Source: Maricaulis sp. (lineage in GTDB: Bacteria; Pseudomonadota; Alphaproteobacteria; Caulobacterales; Maricaulaceae). From it: a stretch of DNA of 64,000 nucleotides. Within the stretch, counting starts at the first letter, position 1, and every line of letters starts with the position of its first letter. A program made the translations under genes and the position numbers. Where the stretch lies: NCBI RefSeq assembly GCF_017643475.1, contig NZ_JAEPNI010000003.1:62001-126000 (forward strand). The letters run 5' to 3'. The notes beneath the pieces were generated by a model that made no database searches, was not told the DNA's origin, and worked only from the letters and a program-made list of their open reading frames with translations. This document shows positions 43,161 to 53,444 of the stretch, piece by piece.

Positions 43161-43787
43161 ATGAAACATCTCTGGGACATATCACAACCGCTCCGCGCCG
43201 AGCTGCCTGTCTGGCCCGGTGACACCGCTTTCCAACGCGAAGACAACTGGGTGATTTCCGACGAGTGCCCCGTCAAGGTCTCCCGCCTGACCCTGTCCAC
43301 GCACTCCGGTGCCCATGCGGATGCGCCGGAGCATTATGACCGTGATGGCACAGATATCGCCTCGGTTTCGCTGGAGCCCTACCTGGGGGAATGTGTGCTG
43401 GTCACCGCGGGCGGTTCCGGTGTCGATGTGACGCCAGACGATGTTGACTGGGACAAGATCGGCGCCCATGCACGGGTTCTGGTGCGAACTTATGAGTATT
43501 TCCCGCACGACAGCTGGGACAGTGATTTCCGTGCCATCAATGCGTCAACAGTCGAACGACTGGCTGCTGCCGGCTGCAAGCTGATCGGCACCGACGCTGC
43601 CTCGCTTGATCCGGAAACATCCAAGACGCTCGACGCGCATCACGCTGTCAAACGGCATGACATGCGCATTCTGGAAGGCCTCGTCTTCGACGGCGTACCG
43701 GACGGACGATACGAGCTGATCGCCCTGCCCCTGCCCATCATCAATGCGGACGCCTCGCCCGTTCGCGCGATTTTGAGAGAACTCTGA
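43161..43787 (+). CDS. kynB: Kynurenine formamidase
   Basis: The 208-residue cyclase-family metal hydrolase splits N-formylkynurenine to kynurenine and formate. The two-metal site is in THSGAHADAPEHY (His, His, Asp, His) near residues 48-60, with WPGD near 18 and a further His in DAHHAVKRHDM. It lies 3 bases after kynA and 1 base before kynU. This metal-dependent bacterial type differs from the alpha/beta-hydrolase type of eukaryotes. Confidence 0.96.
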   Translation: MKHLWDISQPLRAELPVWPGDTAFQREDNWVISDECPVKVSRLTLSTHSGAHADAPEHYDRDGTDIASVSLEPYLGECVLVTAGGSGVDVTPDDVDWDKIGAHARVLVRTYEYFPHDSWDSDFRAINASTVERLAAAGCKLIGTDAASLDPETSKTLDAHHAVKRHDMRILEGLVFDGVPDGRYELIALPLPIINADASPVRAILREL

Positions 43788-43788
43788 G

Positions 43789-45018
43789 ATGACCCTCGAC
43801 GAGATCAACGCGCTTGATGCCACCGATCCGCTGCGCGAGATGCGCGACCTGTTCACCATTCCTGATGGCGTGATCTATCTGGACGGTAATTCGCTGGGTG
43901 TCCTGCCCAAGGCGACGCCTGACGCGATGAGCGACATGATCCACCGCCAGTGGGGCCAGGATCTCATTCGCTCCTGGAACAGCAATGACTGGATCAATGC
44001 GCCCCGTCGCCTGGGTGACAAGATCGGAAGCCTGATCGGCGCGGCGCCCGGTCAGGTCGTTGCAGCCGATTCCACATCCGTAAACGTATTCAAGGCACTG
44101 TCTGCAGCTTCTCAACTCAACTCTGACAAGTCGGCTTTGCTTTCCGAGACCGGGAATTTTCCGACAGACGCCTACATGATGGAGGGGCTTGCAAGCGCCT
44201 CCGGTCGTCAGCTCAGTGCCGAGCTGGTCGAACGTTCGCAAATTCTGGAGCGTCTCACAAAGGGGGATGTTGCCGCCCTGCTCCTCACCCAGACGCATTA
44301 CAAGACCGGTGCGCTCTGGGACATGGCAGAGGTTACACGCCGCGCCCACGACGTTGGCGCCCTGGTGATCTGGGATCTCAGCCATTCCGCCGGAGCCCTG
44401 CCTGTCGAGCTGGATGCCTGCAACGCCGATTTCGCCGTCGGGTGTGGCTATAAATACCTCAATGGCGGCCCTGGTGCGCCCGCCTTCATCTATGTGGCAG
44501 AGCGTCATCAGGGCAAGGTCATGCCCGCGCTTTCCGGATGGATGGGCCATGCGGCGCCGTTCGCCTTCGACGACCGCTACGATGCCGGCAAGGGCATTGA
44601 CCGGTTTCTGTGCGGCACTCCGGGGATTCTCGGCATGTGTGCGCTGGAAGTCGGGCTGGATATCTTCGCGGACGTCGACATGGCCGCCCTGCGCAGGAAA
44701 TCACAAATGCTGGGCGACCTCTTTATCAAGCTGGTTGAGGAAAACACGTCCGGTTTCGAACTGGCCTCACCGCGTGTCGCTGAACACAGAGGCAGCCAGG
44801 TGTCGATCCGTCATCGCGACGGATACGCGATCATGCAGGCGCTGATCGATCGCGGCGTCATTGGTGATTTCCGTGCTCCGGACATCCTGCGGTTCGGCTT
44901 CACCCCGCTCTACACCCGCTACAGCGATGTCTGGACGGCGGTTTCCGAGCTCGCCGATGTGATGAACACGAATAGCTGGAAGGACGAGAAATATACCGTC
45001 CGCGCCGCCGTGACCTAG
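43789..45018 (+). CDS. kynU: Kynureninase
   Basis: The 409-residue PLP enzyme cleaves L-kynurenine to anthranilate and L-alanine. The family features are FTIPDGVIYLDGNSLGVLPK, ADSTSVNVFKALSAAS, WDLSHSAGALPVELDACNADFAVGCGYKYLNGGPGAPAF (PLP Asp and Schiff-base Lys in GYKYLNGG) and LRFGFTPLYTRYSDVW. No kynurenine 3-monooxygenase is present, so the pathway branches to anthranilate, which the genes downstream consume. Confidence 0.97.
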   Translation: MTLDEINALDATDPLREMRDLFTIPDGVIYLDGNSLGVLPKATPDAMSDMIHRQWGQDLIRSWNSNDWINAPRRLGDKIGSLIGAAPGQVVAADSTSVNVFKALSAASQLNSDKSALLSETGNFPTDAYMMEGLASASGRQLSAELVERSQILERLTKGDVAALLLTQTHYKTGALWDMAEVTRRAHDVGALVIWDLSHSAGALPVELDACNADFAVGCGYKYLNGGPGAPAFIYVAERHQGKVMPALSGWMGHAAPFAFDDRYDAGKGIDRFLCGTPGILGMCALEVGLDIFADVDMAALRRKSQMLGDLFIKLVEENTSGFELASPRVAEHRGSQVSIRHRDGYAIMQALIDRGVIGDFRAPDILRFGFTPLYTRYSDVWTAVSELADVMNTNSWKDEKYTVRAAVT

Positions 45019-45027
45019 GAGACGATG

Positions 45028-47112
45028 ATGAGCCCTGTTTCCACCCGAAAAACCGGTTCTGTCCTGGTCATCACCATCGATCACCCGCCGGTCAACGCAC
45101 TCTCGCATTCCGTTCGCGAGGGCATAGTAAGCGCACTCAACTCGGCACCGGCGAGTACGAATGCTGCGGTATTGCAATGTGCCGGACGAACCTTCTTTTC
45201 AGGCGCAGATATCTCCGAGTTCGGCAAACCGCCCCAGGCGCCCAGCCTCGCTGACGCGATCTCAGCCCTGGAAAACGCGCCCTTCCCGGTCATTGCCGCC
45301 ATTCACGGACAGGCGCTGGGCGGCGGTCTGGAGATCGCTCTGGGCTGTGATTACCGGGTGATGGATGCGCGTGCAAAAGTCGGGCTTCCCGAGGTCAATC
45401 TGGGTCTGATCCCCGGCGCGGGCGGCACGCAACGCCTGCCTCGTATCGCCGGCATGGCGCTTGGCCTGGAAATGGCAAGCCAGGGCAAGCCAATCTCGGC
45501 GACCAAGGCTCTTGAAGCCGGGATCGCCGATGCGATCGCGAATGATGACCTTGCTGGCTCAGCGCTGGAGTTTGCGAAAAGCAAGACCCGCAACGACAAA
45601 CGCTCTACAGGGGCGCTTCCCAATCCCGGGCACGATCAGTCGGCGCTGGACCACTGGAGGGCCCATGCGGACAAACGCCAGCGCGGTCAAAAGGCCCCGC
45701 TCGCGGCAATCGATGCCGTCGAAGCCAGTGGCACGCTGGACATCCAGGCCGGCTTGAAAAAGGAGCGCGAACTGTTCGTTGAGCGCATGTCGGACACGCA
45801 GTCCGCTGCCATGCGCCATCTCTTCTTCGCCGAGCGTAAATCCGCCAAACTTCCCGGCGTCGCTGCAGAGCCCCGCAAACTCGAACGCGCGGCCGTCATC
45901 GGCAGTGGCACAATGGGAGTCGGCATAGCCGCTTCGCTCCTTTCTGTGGGCCTGTCTGTCAAGCTGCTGGACATGTCAGACCAGGCCCTGCAGGCCGGTT
46001 ACAATCGCATCAAGGGCATTTTCCAGAATGACGTTGCCAAGGGGCGGTTGAGTGAAACTGCCTGCTCGGCAGTTCTGCAGCGTCTGACCGCCACCACGAA
46101 GTACGCAGACCTTTCGGACTGTGAAATCGTCATCGAGGCCGTGTTCGAAGATATCGAAATCAAGCACAAGGTCTTCGCCCAGTTGACGGAAGCGGTAAGC
46201 GAGAAGGCCATCCTGGCAACCAACACATCCTATCTCGATGTAGACGCGATAGCAGATCGCGTCCCCAATCCAGAACGCGTTCTGGGCCTCCATTTTTTCT
46301 CACCCGCGCACATCATGCGGCTTCTCGAGGTTGTGCGTGGCGCGAAGACGGATCCGTCCGTCCTGGCCACTGCCATGTTGCTGGGCAAGCGTATGCGCAA
46401 GGTCGCGGCAGTTTCCGGTGTTTGCCATGGCTTCATCGGCAATCGCATGCTGTCCTGCTACGGGCGCGAGGCCGGGTTGATGCTTCTGGAGGGGGCTTCA
46501 CACCGCCAGATCGACAAGGCCCTCACCGATTTCGGCATGCCGATGGGGCCCTTCACCATGGGTGATATGGCGGGCCTCGATATCGGCTACATGAACCGGC
46601 AGAAGCTTGACCCGGAGAGTTTTGAGCAGCGGGCTTTTCTCATCCATGACCGTCTGGTCGAGATGGGGCGCAAGGGCCAGAAAACCGGCGCGGGCTTCTA
46701 TCGCTATGAAAGGGGCAATCGCGCACCGCTGGATGACGAAGCACTTGACGAAATTCTGGCTACGGCACGCTCGGAACAGGGCGTCACTCTGCGTGAGGTA
46801 GATGATGGTGAGATCGTCGATCGCTGCATGCTCGCGCTGATCAACGAAGGAGCGAAAATCCTCGACGAAGGGATCGCGTGGCGTGGCAGTGATGTCGACG
46901 TGGTCTACGCCAATGGCTACGGCTTCCCGCGTTATCGCGGTGGTCCGATGTTCCACGCCGACACGATCGGCCTAGACAAGGTACTTGCCGGTATTCGTTC
47001 CAATGCCGAACGCTTCGGAGCGCGCTGGTGGACACCTTCGGATCTGCTGGTCCGGCTTGCGGAAACGGGTGGTCGCCTTTCCGCTCATGAAATCAACACA
47101 GGAGCCGCGTGA
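45028..47112 (+). CDS. Fused enoyl-CoA hydratase/3-hydroxyacyl-CoA dehydrogenase (FadB-like)
   Basis: The 694-residue multifunctional protein has an N-terminal crotonase domain (about 1-190; oxyanion-hole segments [14 protein letters not shown] and [18 protein letters not shown], acid residues in [17 protein letters not shown]). After it come a linker, an NAD-binding domain ([15 protein letters not shown] near 290) and the dehydrogenase C-terminal domains ([19 protein letters not shown]). It would hydrate and dehydrogenate ring or open-chain CoA intermediates of anthranilate breakdown. AGGAG at 45017-45021 fits ATG 45028 better than ATG 45025. The next gene starts within its stop (TGATG). Confidence 0.93.
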   Translation: MSPVSTRKTGSVLVITIDHPPVNALSHSVREGIVSALNSAPASTNAAVLQCAGRTFFSGADISEFGKPPQAPSLADAISALENAPFPVIAAIHGQALGGGLEIALGCDYRVMDARAKVGLPEVNLGLIPGAGGTQRLPRIAGMALGLEMASQGKPISATKALEAGIADAIANDDLAGSALEFAKSKTRNDKRSTGALPNPGHDQSALDHWRAHADKRQRGQKAPLAAIDAVEASGTLDIQAGLKKERELFVERMSDTQSAAMRHLFFAERKSAKLPGVAAEPRKLERAAVIGSGTMGVGIAASLLSVGLSVKLLDMSDQALQAGYNRIKGIFQNDVAKGRLSETACSAVLQRLTATTKYADLSDCEIVIEAVFEDIEIKHKVFAQLTEAVSEKAILATNTSYLDVDAIADRVPNPERVLGLHFFSPAHIMRLLEVVRGAKTDPSVLATAMLLGKRMRKVAAVSGVCHGFIGNRMLSCYGREAGLMLLEGASHRQIDKALTDFGMPMGPFTMGDMAGLDIGYMNRQKLDPESFEQRAFLIHDRLVEMGRKGQKTGAGFYRYERGNRAPLDDEALDEILATARSEQGVTLREVDDGEIVDRCMLALINEGAKILDEGIAWRGSDVDVVYANGYGFPRYRGGPMFHADTIGLDKVLAGIRSNAERFGARWWTPSDLLVRLAETGGRLSAHEINTGAA

Positions 47113-49406
47113 TGAAGATTGCTTGCCTGGGCGGTGGTCCCGCCGGCCTCTACTTCGCAATTTCCATGAAGCTGCGCGATCCCGATTGCGAGATCGACGT
47201 CTATGAGCGTAACAAGCCAGGGGACACTTTTGGCTGGGGCGTGGTCTTTTCCGATCAGACCATGGAAAACCTGGAAGGCAATGACCCGATCAGCGCAGCA
47301 TCCATTGGCGACAGTCTTGCCCACTGGGATGATATCGACGTGCATTTCGGTGGCAGTGTCGAGACGTCTACGGGGCACGGGTTCTGCGGCATCGGGCGCA
47401 AGCACCTGCTGAACATACTCCAGGACAGGGCTCGTGAGCTGGACATCAATCTGCACTTCGAAGTCGAGATCGAACCGGGTCTGGATCAATTCTCCGACGC
47501 CGACATCATCATCGCCTCAGACGGCCTCAACTCGAAGATCCGCAACACCTACGCCGATGTTTTCAAGCCGGATATCGAGGTTCGTCAGAACAAGTTCATC
47601 TGGCTTGGCACAAACAAGGTGTTTGAGGCCTTCACCTTCATCTTCACCGAAACCGAACATGGATGGGTCTGGGCGCACGCCTATCGTTTTGACGACGAAA
47701 CCTCGACCTTCATCGTGGAATGCGAACCGGAGACCTGGGAAAAGCTGGGGTTTGACCAGCTCGACAAAGAGGAGACCTGTCGCAAGTGCGAAGCGCTCTT
47801 TGCGGACTGGCTGGACGGTAATGAGCTCATGTCTAATGCCCGCCATCTGCGCGGCTCGGCCTGGCTGAATTTCCCGCGTGTTCTGTGTGAGACCTGGATC
47901 CATGACAATGTGATCCTGCTGGGTGACGCAGCTCACACGGCCCACTTCTCGATTGGTTCAGGCACAAAGCTGGCATTCGAGGACGCCATCATGCTGGCGG
48001 ACGTTCTGACCTCGACCGAGAAACCGCTCGCCGAAGGCCTGCATGACTACCAGGAAGCGCGAAAGGTCGAGGTTCTCAAACTCCAGAGCGCAGCGCGCAA
48101 TTCCACCGAATGGTTCGAACATCTCGACCGCTATCTCGGTTTCGAACCCAAGCAGTTTGCCTATTCCCTGCTCACCCGCTCCCAGCGCATCAGCCACGAG
48201 AACCTTCGCCTGCGTGACGAGAAATGGCTTGGCAGTGTGGAGAGCTGGTTTGCCAAAACGGCCACAAAAAAAGCCGACACACCATCGCGCCCGCCGATGT
48301 TTGCGCCATTCGAGCTGCGCGACATGCGGCTGGAAAACCGCGTCGTGGTTTCTCCGATGTGCATGTATTCCGCCAAGGACGGCACACCCAACGCCTTCCA
48401 CAAGACACACTACGGCGCGCGCTGTATCGGCGGCGCCGGGCTGGTCTATACCGAAATGACGGATGTCAGCGCCGACGCGCGCATCACGCCGGGCTGCGCC
48501 GGACTCTACACCGATGAACATGTTGCGGCTTGGCGTGAAATCACCGACTTCGCCCACAGCCGCAGCAGCGCCAAAATGGCTATCCAGCTCAGTCATGCCG
48601 GTCGCAAGGGCTCCACCCGTATCGGCTGGGAAGGCTATGACCTGCCGCTCGAAAGCGGAAACTGGGAGATCATCGCCCCCTCTCCGATCGCCTGGTCAGA
48701 CGGCAACCAGATCCCGCGAGAGATGACCCGTGCCGACATGCATGCCGTCAAGGCGGATTTTGTTGCAGCGACAAGGCGCGCTCTGGAGGCCGGTTTCGAT
48801 CTGGTCGAGCTTCACTGTGCCCACGGCTATCTGCTCTCCAGCTTCATCACACCAATCTCAAACCAGCGCACCGACGAATACGGCGGATCGCTCGACAATC
48901 GAATCAAGTTTCCGCTGGAAGTCTTTGAAGCGATGCGCAATGTCTGGCCATCAGACAAGCCGATGGCGATCCGTCTGTCAGCCACTGACTGGCTCGGTGA
49001 AGACGGCATTACCGGCGATGACACGGTGCGTATTTCCCAGGCCTTTATAGAGGCTGGCGCCGATCTGATCGATGTGTCTGCCGGCCAGACCAGCCCGCTC
49101 GCACGTCCGGTCTACGGACGCATGTTCCAGACACCGTTCTCTGATCAGATCCGCAACACACTTGGCTGCGCCACCATGGCGGTTGGCAATATCTTTGAAC
49201 CCGATCACGTCAATTCGATCCTCGCGGCCGGCCGGGCCGACCTGGTCGCCCTCGCCCGCCCGCATCTGGCGGACCCGAACTGGACTCTGCGCGCCGCCGC
49301 GGAACTCGGTTATCGCGGCGTTACCGCACCCAACCCCTATGTCGCCGGCTTTGAACAGCTTGGCCGCAATCTCAAAAAAGCCCAGGAAATGGAGCAACGC
49401 GCATGA
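47112..49406 (+). CDS. Bifunctional anthraniloyl-CoA monooxygenase/reductase
   Basis: The 764-residue flavoenzyme has two halves. The N-terminal FAD monooxygenase domain ([13 protein letters not shown] at residue 4, [22 protein letters not shown] near 275) is of the salicylyl-CoA 5-hydroxylase/2-aminobenzoyl-CoA type. The C-terminal half (from about 395) is an Old Yellow Enzyme-type FMN domain ([65 protein letters not shown]). The family enzyme from Azoarcus hydroxylates and reduces 2-aminobenzoyl-CoA to a non-aromatic 2-amino-5-oxocyclohexene-carboxyl-CoA. It overlaps both neighbours (TGATG and ATGA). Confidence 0.94.
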   Translation: MKIACLGGGPAGLYFAISMKLRDPDCEIDVYERNKPGDTFGWGVVFSDQTMENLEGNDPISAASIGDSLAHWDDIDVHFGGSVETSTGHGFCGIGRKHLLNILQDRARELDINLHFEVEIEPGLDQFSDADIIIASDGLNSKIRNTYADVFKPDIEVRQNKFIWLGTNKVFEAFTFIFTETEHGWVWAHAYRFDDETSTFIVECEPETWEKLGFDQLDKEETCRKCEALFADWLDGNELMSNARHLRGSAWLNFPRVLCETWIHDNVILLGDAAHTAHFSIGSGTKLAFEDAIMLADVLTSTEKPLAEGLHDYQEARKVEVLKLQSAARNSTEWFEHLDRYLGFEPKQFAYSLLTRSQRISHENLRLRDEKWLGSVESWFAKTATKKADTPSRPPMFAPFELRDMRLENRVVVSPMCMYSAKDGTPNAFHKTHYGARCIGGAGLVYTEMTDVSADARITPGCAGLYTDEHVAAWREITDFAHSRSSAKMAIQLSHAGRKGSTRIGWEGYDLPLESGNWEIIAPSPIAWSDGNQIPREMTRADMHAVKADFVAATRRALEAGFDLVELHCAHGYLLSSFITPISNQRTDEYGGSLDNRIKFPLEVFEAMRNVWPSDKPMAIRLSATDWLGEDGITGDDTVRISQAFIEAGADLIDVSAGQTSPLARPVYGRMFQTPFSDQIRNTLGCATMAVGNIFEPDHVNSILAAGRADLVALARPHLADPNWTLRAAAELGYRGVTAPNPYVAGFEQLGRNLKKAQEMEQRA

Positions 49407-50161
49407 GCACGCTAAACGGACGCACAGCCGTCATCACAGGTGGCGGAACCGGTATCGGTGTCGCCTGTGCCAAGGGTCTCGCTGCCCAGGGCGCCAGGGT
49501 CATTCTGATGGCCCGCAATCTGGAACGTCTCGAAGCCGCCGCTGCTGAAATCGATGGCGCAAAGGCGATCAAGGTCGATGTCACCGATGATGCCAGCGTC
49601 GCCCAGGCCTTTGGTTCTGCCATGGCAGATGGCCCGGTGGACATCCTCGTCAACAATGCCGGTATCGCTGCAGCATCCGCCTTCCACAAGACCTCGCTGG
49701 AAGAGTGGCGGCGCATCCAGGCCGTTAATGTCGAAGGCCTGTTTCGCTGCACCCAGGCTGTTATCGGCGAAATGATGCGTTCCGACTATGCGCGGATCGT
49801 CAACATCGCCTCGATCGCAGGTCTGCGTGGTGGCGCCTATATTGGTCCCTATGTCGCCTCAAAACACGCTGTCGTCGGCCTGACCAAGTCCCTGTCGCTG
49901 GAATATGCAAAGACCAACATGACCGTGAACGCGGTCTGCCCGGGTTATGTAGACACAGCGATTGTCGACAATTCCGTCGCCAACATCATGGAGAAGACCG
50001 GCCGTTCCCGCGACGAGGCCCTGGCCGAACTAACGAAGAACAACCCCCAGGGGCGTCTGATCCGGCCCGAGGAAGTTGCGGAAATGGTCACCTGGCTTTG
50101 CTCTCCACTCAGCGCGTCCGTTTCCGGTCAAGCCATCATGATAGCCGGCGGCGCAATCTAG
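49403..50161 (+). CDS. Short-chain dehydrogenase/reductase
   Basis: The 252-residue NAD(P)-dependent SDR has the cofactor motif [21 protein letters not shown] and the catalytic Ser and YxxxK in [10 protein letters not shown] and [15 protein letters not shown], followed by VCPGYVDT. A 3-hydroxyacyl-CoA or cyclic alcohol dehydrogenase role in the anthraniloyl-CoA pathway is likely from context. Its ATG overlaps the monooxygenase stop and its TAG overlaps the MarR GTG start. Confidence 0.92.
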   Translation: MSTLNGRTAVITGGGTGIGVACAKGLAAQGARVILMARNLERLEAAAAEIDGAKAIKVDVTDDASVAQAFGSAMADGPVDILVNNAGIAAASAFHKTSLEEWRRIQAVNVEGLFRCTQAVIGEMMRSDYARIVNIASIAGLRGGAYIGPYVASKHAVVGLTKSLSLEYAKTNMTVNAVCPGYVDTAIVDNSVANIMEKTGRSRDEALAELTKNNPQGRLIRPEEVAEMVTWLCSPLSASVSGQAIMIAGGAI

Positions 50162-50646
50162 TGTCGCTCGCGGCAACTCATACCCCCGCGGCTCCGCAAC
50201 AACATCTTCGCCTCTGGCTGCGTCTCTATCGTACTGTCGGCCTGATTGAACGCGAGATCCGCGCTCGCCTGACCCGTGAGTACAACGTCAGCCTGGCCCG
50301 GTTTGACCTGATGTCTACCCTGGAACGCGCGGATGGCCCGTTGACCATGGGCCAGCTCTCCGAGCGCCTTTTGGTAAGCAACGGCAATGTCACCGGCCTG
50401 ATCACGCGTCTGGTCGAGGATGATTGGGTGACCCGCACGCCTCTGCCCAACGATCGCCGCAGCTATCACATCGAAACCACCGAAAAGGGCCGCGAATGTT
50501 TTGCCCAAATCGCCACGGCTCATGCCGCCTGGGTTGATGAACTGCTGAACGCCGTACCGGCCGACATTGCCGAGGCACTCAGCGAAAATCTCGACCACAT
50601 CCTGCATTCACCCCGTTTCAAGTCCGGAGACCACCGTGCGCCTTGA
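50161..50646 (+). CDS. MarR-family regulator embedded in the pathway unit
   Basis: The 161-residue winged-helix protein has [70 protein letters not shown], the complete MarR recognition helix, wing and DR-x-R segment. GTG at 50161 overlaps the SDR stop (TAGTG), and the end overlaps the next gene by 11 bases. MarR proteins commonly bind aromatic acids or their CoA esters, so this is probably a pathway-specific repressor released by anthraniloyl-CoA or anthranilate (inference). Candidate operator near 42250-42285. Confidence 0.91.
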   Translation: MSLAATHTPAAPQQHLRLWLRLYRTVGLIEREIRARLTREYNVSLARFDLMSTLERADGPLTMGQLSERLLVSNGNVTGLITRLVEDDWVTRTPLPNDRRSYHIETTEKGRECFAQIATAHAAWVDELLNAVPADIAEALSENLDHILHSPRFKSGDHRAP

Positions 50647-51451
50647 TCCAGCAAACTACACACCTGAACACTTCCTCTGGCAGTTCGAGGACGGCATTGG
50701 CCGCATCACCCTCAATCGCCCTGAACGCAAGAATCCGCTGACTTTCGAGAGTTATGCCGAGCTGCGCGATTTCCTGCGTGACCTCTGCTATGTGCCGGAT
50801 GTGAAGGTGCTGGTCTTTTCCGGTGCCGGCGAGAATTTCTGTTCCGGCGGTGATGTGCACGAAATCATCGGACCGCTGGTCCAGATGGATATGCCTGGAT
50901 TGCTCGATTTCACTCGCATGACCGGCGATCTCGTCAAGGCGATGCGGGACTGCCCGCAACCCATAATCGCCGCCATCGATGGTATCTGTGTTGGGGCAGG
51001 TGCGATTATCGCCATGTCCTCTGACCTGCGCATTTCAACACAGCGTTCCAAGACCGCATTCCTGTTCAACCGTGTGGGCCTGGCGGGCTGTGATATGGGC
51101 GCCTGCGCGATCCTGCCGCGCATCATCGGCCAGGGCCGCGCGTCCGAACTGCTCTATTTCGGTCGCTCGATGAGCGCGGAAGAAGGCGAACGTTGGGGCT
51201 TCTTCAATTCGATCGTCGAACCCGATGCATTGATGGAAAAGGCGCTGGACTGGGCAAAACGCATCCGTACAGGCCCGACCTTTGCCAATGCCATGACCAA
51301 GAACCAGCTCAACACAGAGTGGGATATGAGCCTGCACACGGCCATCGAGGCGGAAGCCCAGGCCCAGGCGATCTGCATGAAGACCAAGGACTTCGAACGC
51401 GCCTATCGTGCCTTCGTGGCCAAGGAAAAACCGGTTTTCGAGGGCGACTGA
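50636..51451 (+). CDS. Enoyl-CoA hydratase/isomerase-family protein
   Basis: The 271-residue crotonase has [14 protein letters not shown], the oxyanion-hole segments [16 protein letters not shown] and [22 protein letters not shown], and [29 protein letters not shown] with the usual C-terminal region. GTG at 50636 with GGAG at 50625-50628 is preferred, overlapping marR by 11 bases. It probably hydrates, or opens, a cyclic enoyl-CoA intermediate of the anthraniloyl-CoA route. The acyl-CoA dehydrogenase follows after one base. Confidence 0.92.
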   Translation: MRLDPANYTPEHFLWQFEDGIGRITLNRPERKNPLTFESYAELRDFLRDLCYVPDVKVLVFSGAGENFCSGGDVHEIIGPLVQMDMPGLLDFTRMTGDLVKAMRDCPQPIIAAIDGICVGAGAIIAMSSDLRISTQRSKTAFLFNRVGLAGCDMGACAILPRIIGQGRASELLYFGRSMSAEEGERWGFFNSIVEPDALMEKALDWAKRIRTGPTFANAMTKNQLNTEWDMSLHTAIEAEAQAQAICMKTKDFERAYRAFVAKEKPVFEGD

Positions 51452-51452
51452 C

Positions 51453-52616
51453 ATGGCAGATCGTTCCTATCTCGACTGGCCTTTTCTGGACGACAAACAC
51501 CGCCGGCTTGCGGCGGAGATCGAAACCTGGGCCAACGACCGCTTCGGCGATGACGGGTTTCACGATCATGCCGATGTCGATGCTGACTGCCGAGCTATCC
51601 TGAAAGACCTTGCTGCAGCCGGGTGGACCGCTCATTCGGTCCCGGTCAATACGGACCGCCTGGACGTACGCACGCTCTGCCTGATCCGCGAACACCTGGC
51701 TTATCGATCAGGCCTCGCGGATTTCGTCTTTGCCATGCAGGGTTTGGGGTCCGGCGCAATCTCGTTGTTCGGGACACCGGAGCAACGCCAGCGCTATCTG
51801 CGCAAAGTAGCAGCCGGTGAGTTCTGCGCCGCCTTCGCGCTCACCGAACCGGAAGCAGGATCGGACGTCGCCAACCTCGCGACAACTGCCGAGCTGGTCG
51901 ATGGAGAATACCGGCTCAATGGCGAAAAGACCTTCATCTCCAATGGCGGAATTGCCGATTTTTACGTCGTGTTCGCCCGGACGGGTGAGGCAGAAGGCGC
52001 ACGCGGCCTCAGCGCCTTCATTCTCGATGCTGACACGCCGGGGCTGCAGATTGTTGAACGTATCGACACCATCGCCCCGCACCCGCTGGCGCATTTGCGG
52101 TTCAATGATTGCCGCCTGCCCCTGGATCGTCTGATCGGCACATCTGGTCAGGGCTTCAAGATTGCCATGGCAACGCTCGACGTCTTTCGCTCCACGGTGG
52201 GCGCCGCAGCGCTGGGCTTTGCACGGCGTGCGCTTGATGAGGCCACCAGACGTTCCACGACACGTCAGCTGTTTGGGGCGGCGCTCTCCGACCTTGCCGG
52301 TGTGCAGACCCAGCTCGCCGAAATGGCACTGGGTATCGATACCAGCGCCCTGCTCATCTATCGCGGCGGGTGGGCGAAGGATAGCGGCGCAGAGCGCATC
52401 ACCCGCGAAGCCGCCATGTCAAAGCTGCACGCGACCGAAACCGCCCAACAGGCAATCGACATGGCTGTGCAGATCTTTGGCGGCCTGGGTGTCACCAAGG
52501 GGTCGGTTCCCGAAGCCCTCTATCGCGAGATCCGGGCCCTGCGCATCTATGAAGGCGCCTCGGAGGTCCAGAAACTCGTTATTGCCCGCGCACACCTGTC
52601 CGGAGCGAAGTCATGA
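51453..52616 (+). CDS. Acyl-CoA dehydrogenase
   Basis: The 387-residue flavoprotein shows the family pattern: [22 protein letters not shown] (FAD and substrate binding, near residue 125), [33 protein letters not shown], and near the end [40 protein letters not shown] with the Glu of EGASE as candidate catalytic base. It should oxidise a saturated CoA thioester formed after ring cleavage or reduction. GAGGGCG precedes the ATG. It overlaps the thioesterase gene by ATGA. Confidence 0.93.
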   Translation: MADRSYLDWPFLDDKHRRLAAEIETWANDRFGDDGFHDHADVDADCRAILKDLAAAGWTAHSVPVNTDRLDVRTLCLIREHLAYRSGLADFVFAMQGLGSGAISLFGTPEQRQRYLRKVAAGEFCAAFALTEPEAGSDVANLATTAELVDGEYRLNGEKTFISNGGIADFYVVFARTGEAEGARGLSAFILDADTPGLQIVERIDTIAPHPLAHLRFNDCRLPLDRLIGTSGQGFKIAMATLDVFRSTVGAAALGFARRALDEATRRSTTRQLFGAALSDLAGVQTQLAEMALGIDTSALLIYRGGWAKDSGAERITREAAMSKLHATETAQQAIDMAVQIFGGLGVTKGSVPEALYREIRALRIYEGASEVQKLVIARAHLSGAKS

Positions 52617-53023
52617 CCTTCACACATCGGCACAAGGTCGGCTTTGCCGATGTGGACCCGGCCGGGATCGTCTTCTATCCGCGTTATTTCGAGATGATCA
52701 ACGCGACCATCGAGGATTGGTTCCGCACCCTGGATTATGGCTTCGACCAGATGATCCTCAGGGATGGATACGGCGTTCCCACCGCCACCATCCAGGTTGA
52801 TTTCAAGGCCCCAAGCCGACTGGACGACCTGGTCGAGCTGGAACTGAACCTCGTGCGACTGGGGCGCAGCTCCATCGGGCTGGAGATCCGGATCAGTGCT
52901 GAGGGCGAGCTCCGCGCACTTGTCCAGCAAACCCTCGTTTTCATTCGCATGGAAGGCAACAAGCCCGTGCGGATCCCGGACCCACTCAGGGCCCGCATCG
53001 AACGCAGCATGGAGGCAAGGTGA
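52613..53023 (+). CDS. Hot-dog-fold acyl-CoA thioesterase
   Basis: The 136-residue thioesterase of the 4-hydroxybenzoyl-CoA/YbgC type has the active-site segment [27 protein letters not shown] (Asp in DPAG) and the hot-dog core strands ([27 protein letters not shown]). It may release CoA from dead-end aromatic or alicyclic thioesters in the pathway. It overlaps the dehydrogenase by 4 bases and the RidA gene by 1 base (TGATG). Confidence 0.92.
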   Translation: MTFTHRHKVGFADVDPAGIVFYPRYFEMINATIEDWFRTLDYGFDQMILRDGYGVPTATIQVDFKAPSRLDDLVELELNLVRLGRSSIGLEIRISAEGELRALVQQTLVFIRMEGNKPVRIPDPLRARIERSMEAR

Positions 53024-53415
53024 TGGATATCATCAATCCACGCGGATGGCCGCGCCCTCGCGGGTATTCTAACGGTATCAAGTGTGATGGCGAGATGATC
53101 TTCATTGCCGGACAGATCGGCTGGGATGAGACTGAAACCATCGTCTCTGATGATTTCGCCGAACAATTCCACCAGGCTCTGCAAAATGTGATCGCTGTTC
53201 TCGAGGCCGGTGGCGGCAAGCCGGAGAACATTGTCCGGCTGACAGGTTACGTGACTTCACGTGAAGAATATCTCGCGGCGGGCAAGTTGATCGGAGCGAG
53301 TTGGAAGGAGTTGATGGGGCGCAGTTATCCAGTGATGTCCTTTGTTATCGTCGCCGGGCTGATCGAGGAGCGCGCCAAGATCGAACTGGAAGCCACAGCG
53401 GTACTGCCGTCATGA
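53023..53415 (+). CDS. RidA-family enamine/imine hydrolase
   Basis: The 130-residue YjgF/YER057c/UK114-family protein has FIAGQIGWDE, the QNVIAVLEAGGGKPENIVRLTGYVTSREEY block and VIVAGLIEERAKIELEATAVL with Glu near the usual Arg-containing end. RidA proteins hydrolyse reactive enamines and imines to ketone and ammonia. The anthraniloyl-CoA product carries an amino group on a ring double bond, i.e. an enamine, so removal of nitrogen here is an attractive role (inference). GGAGG precedes ATG 53023; the start overlaps the thioesterase stop. Confidence 0.92.
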   Translation: MDIINPRGWPRPRGYSNGIKCDGEMIFIAGQIGWDETETIVSDDFAEQFHQALQNVIAVLEAGGGKPENIVRLTGYVTSREEYLAAGKLIGASWKELMGRSYPVMSFVIVAGLIEERAKIELEATAVLPS

Positions 53416-53444
53416 GCATTCTGGACAACACGCAGGAGGACAAG

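Noticed and set aside
42246-43169. A 307-codon minus-strand frame opposite kynA
   Set aside because: kynA on the plus strand is unmistakable, and the antisense frame only mirrors its codon bias.
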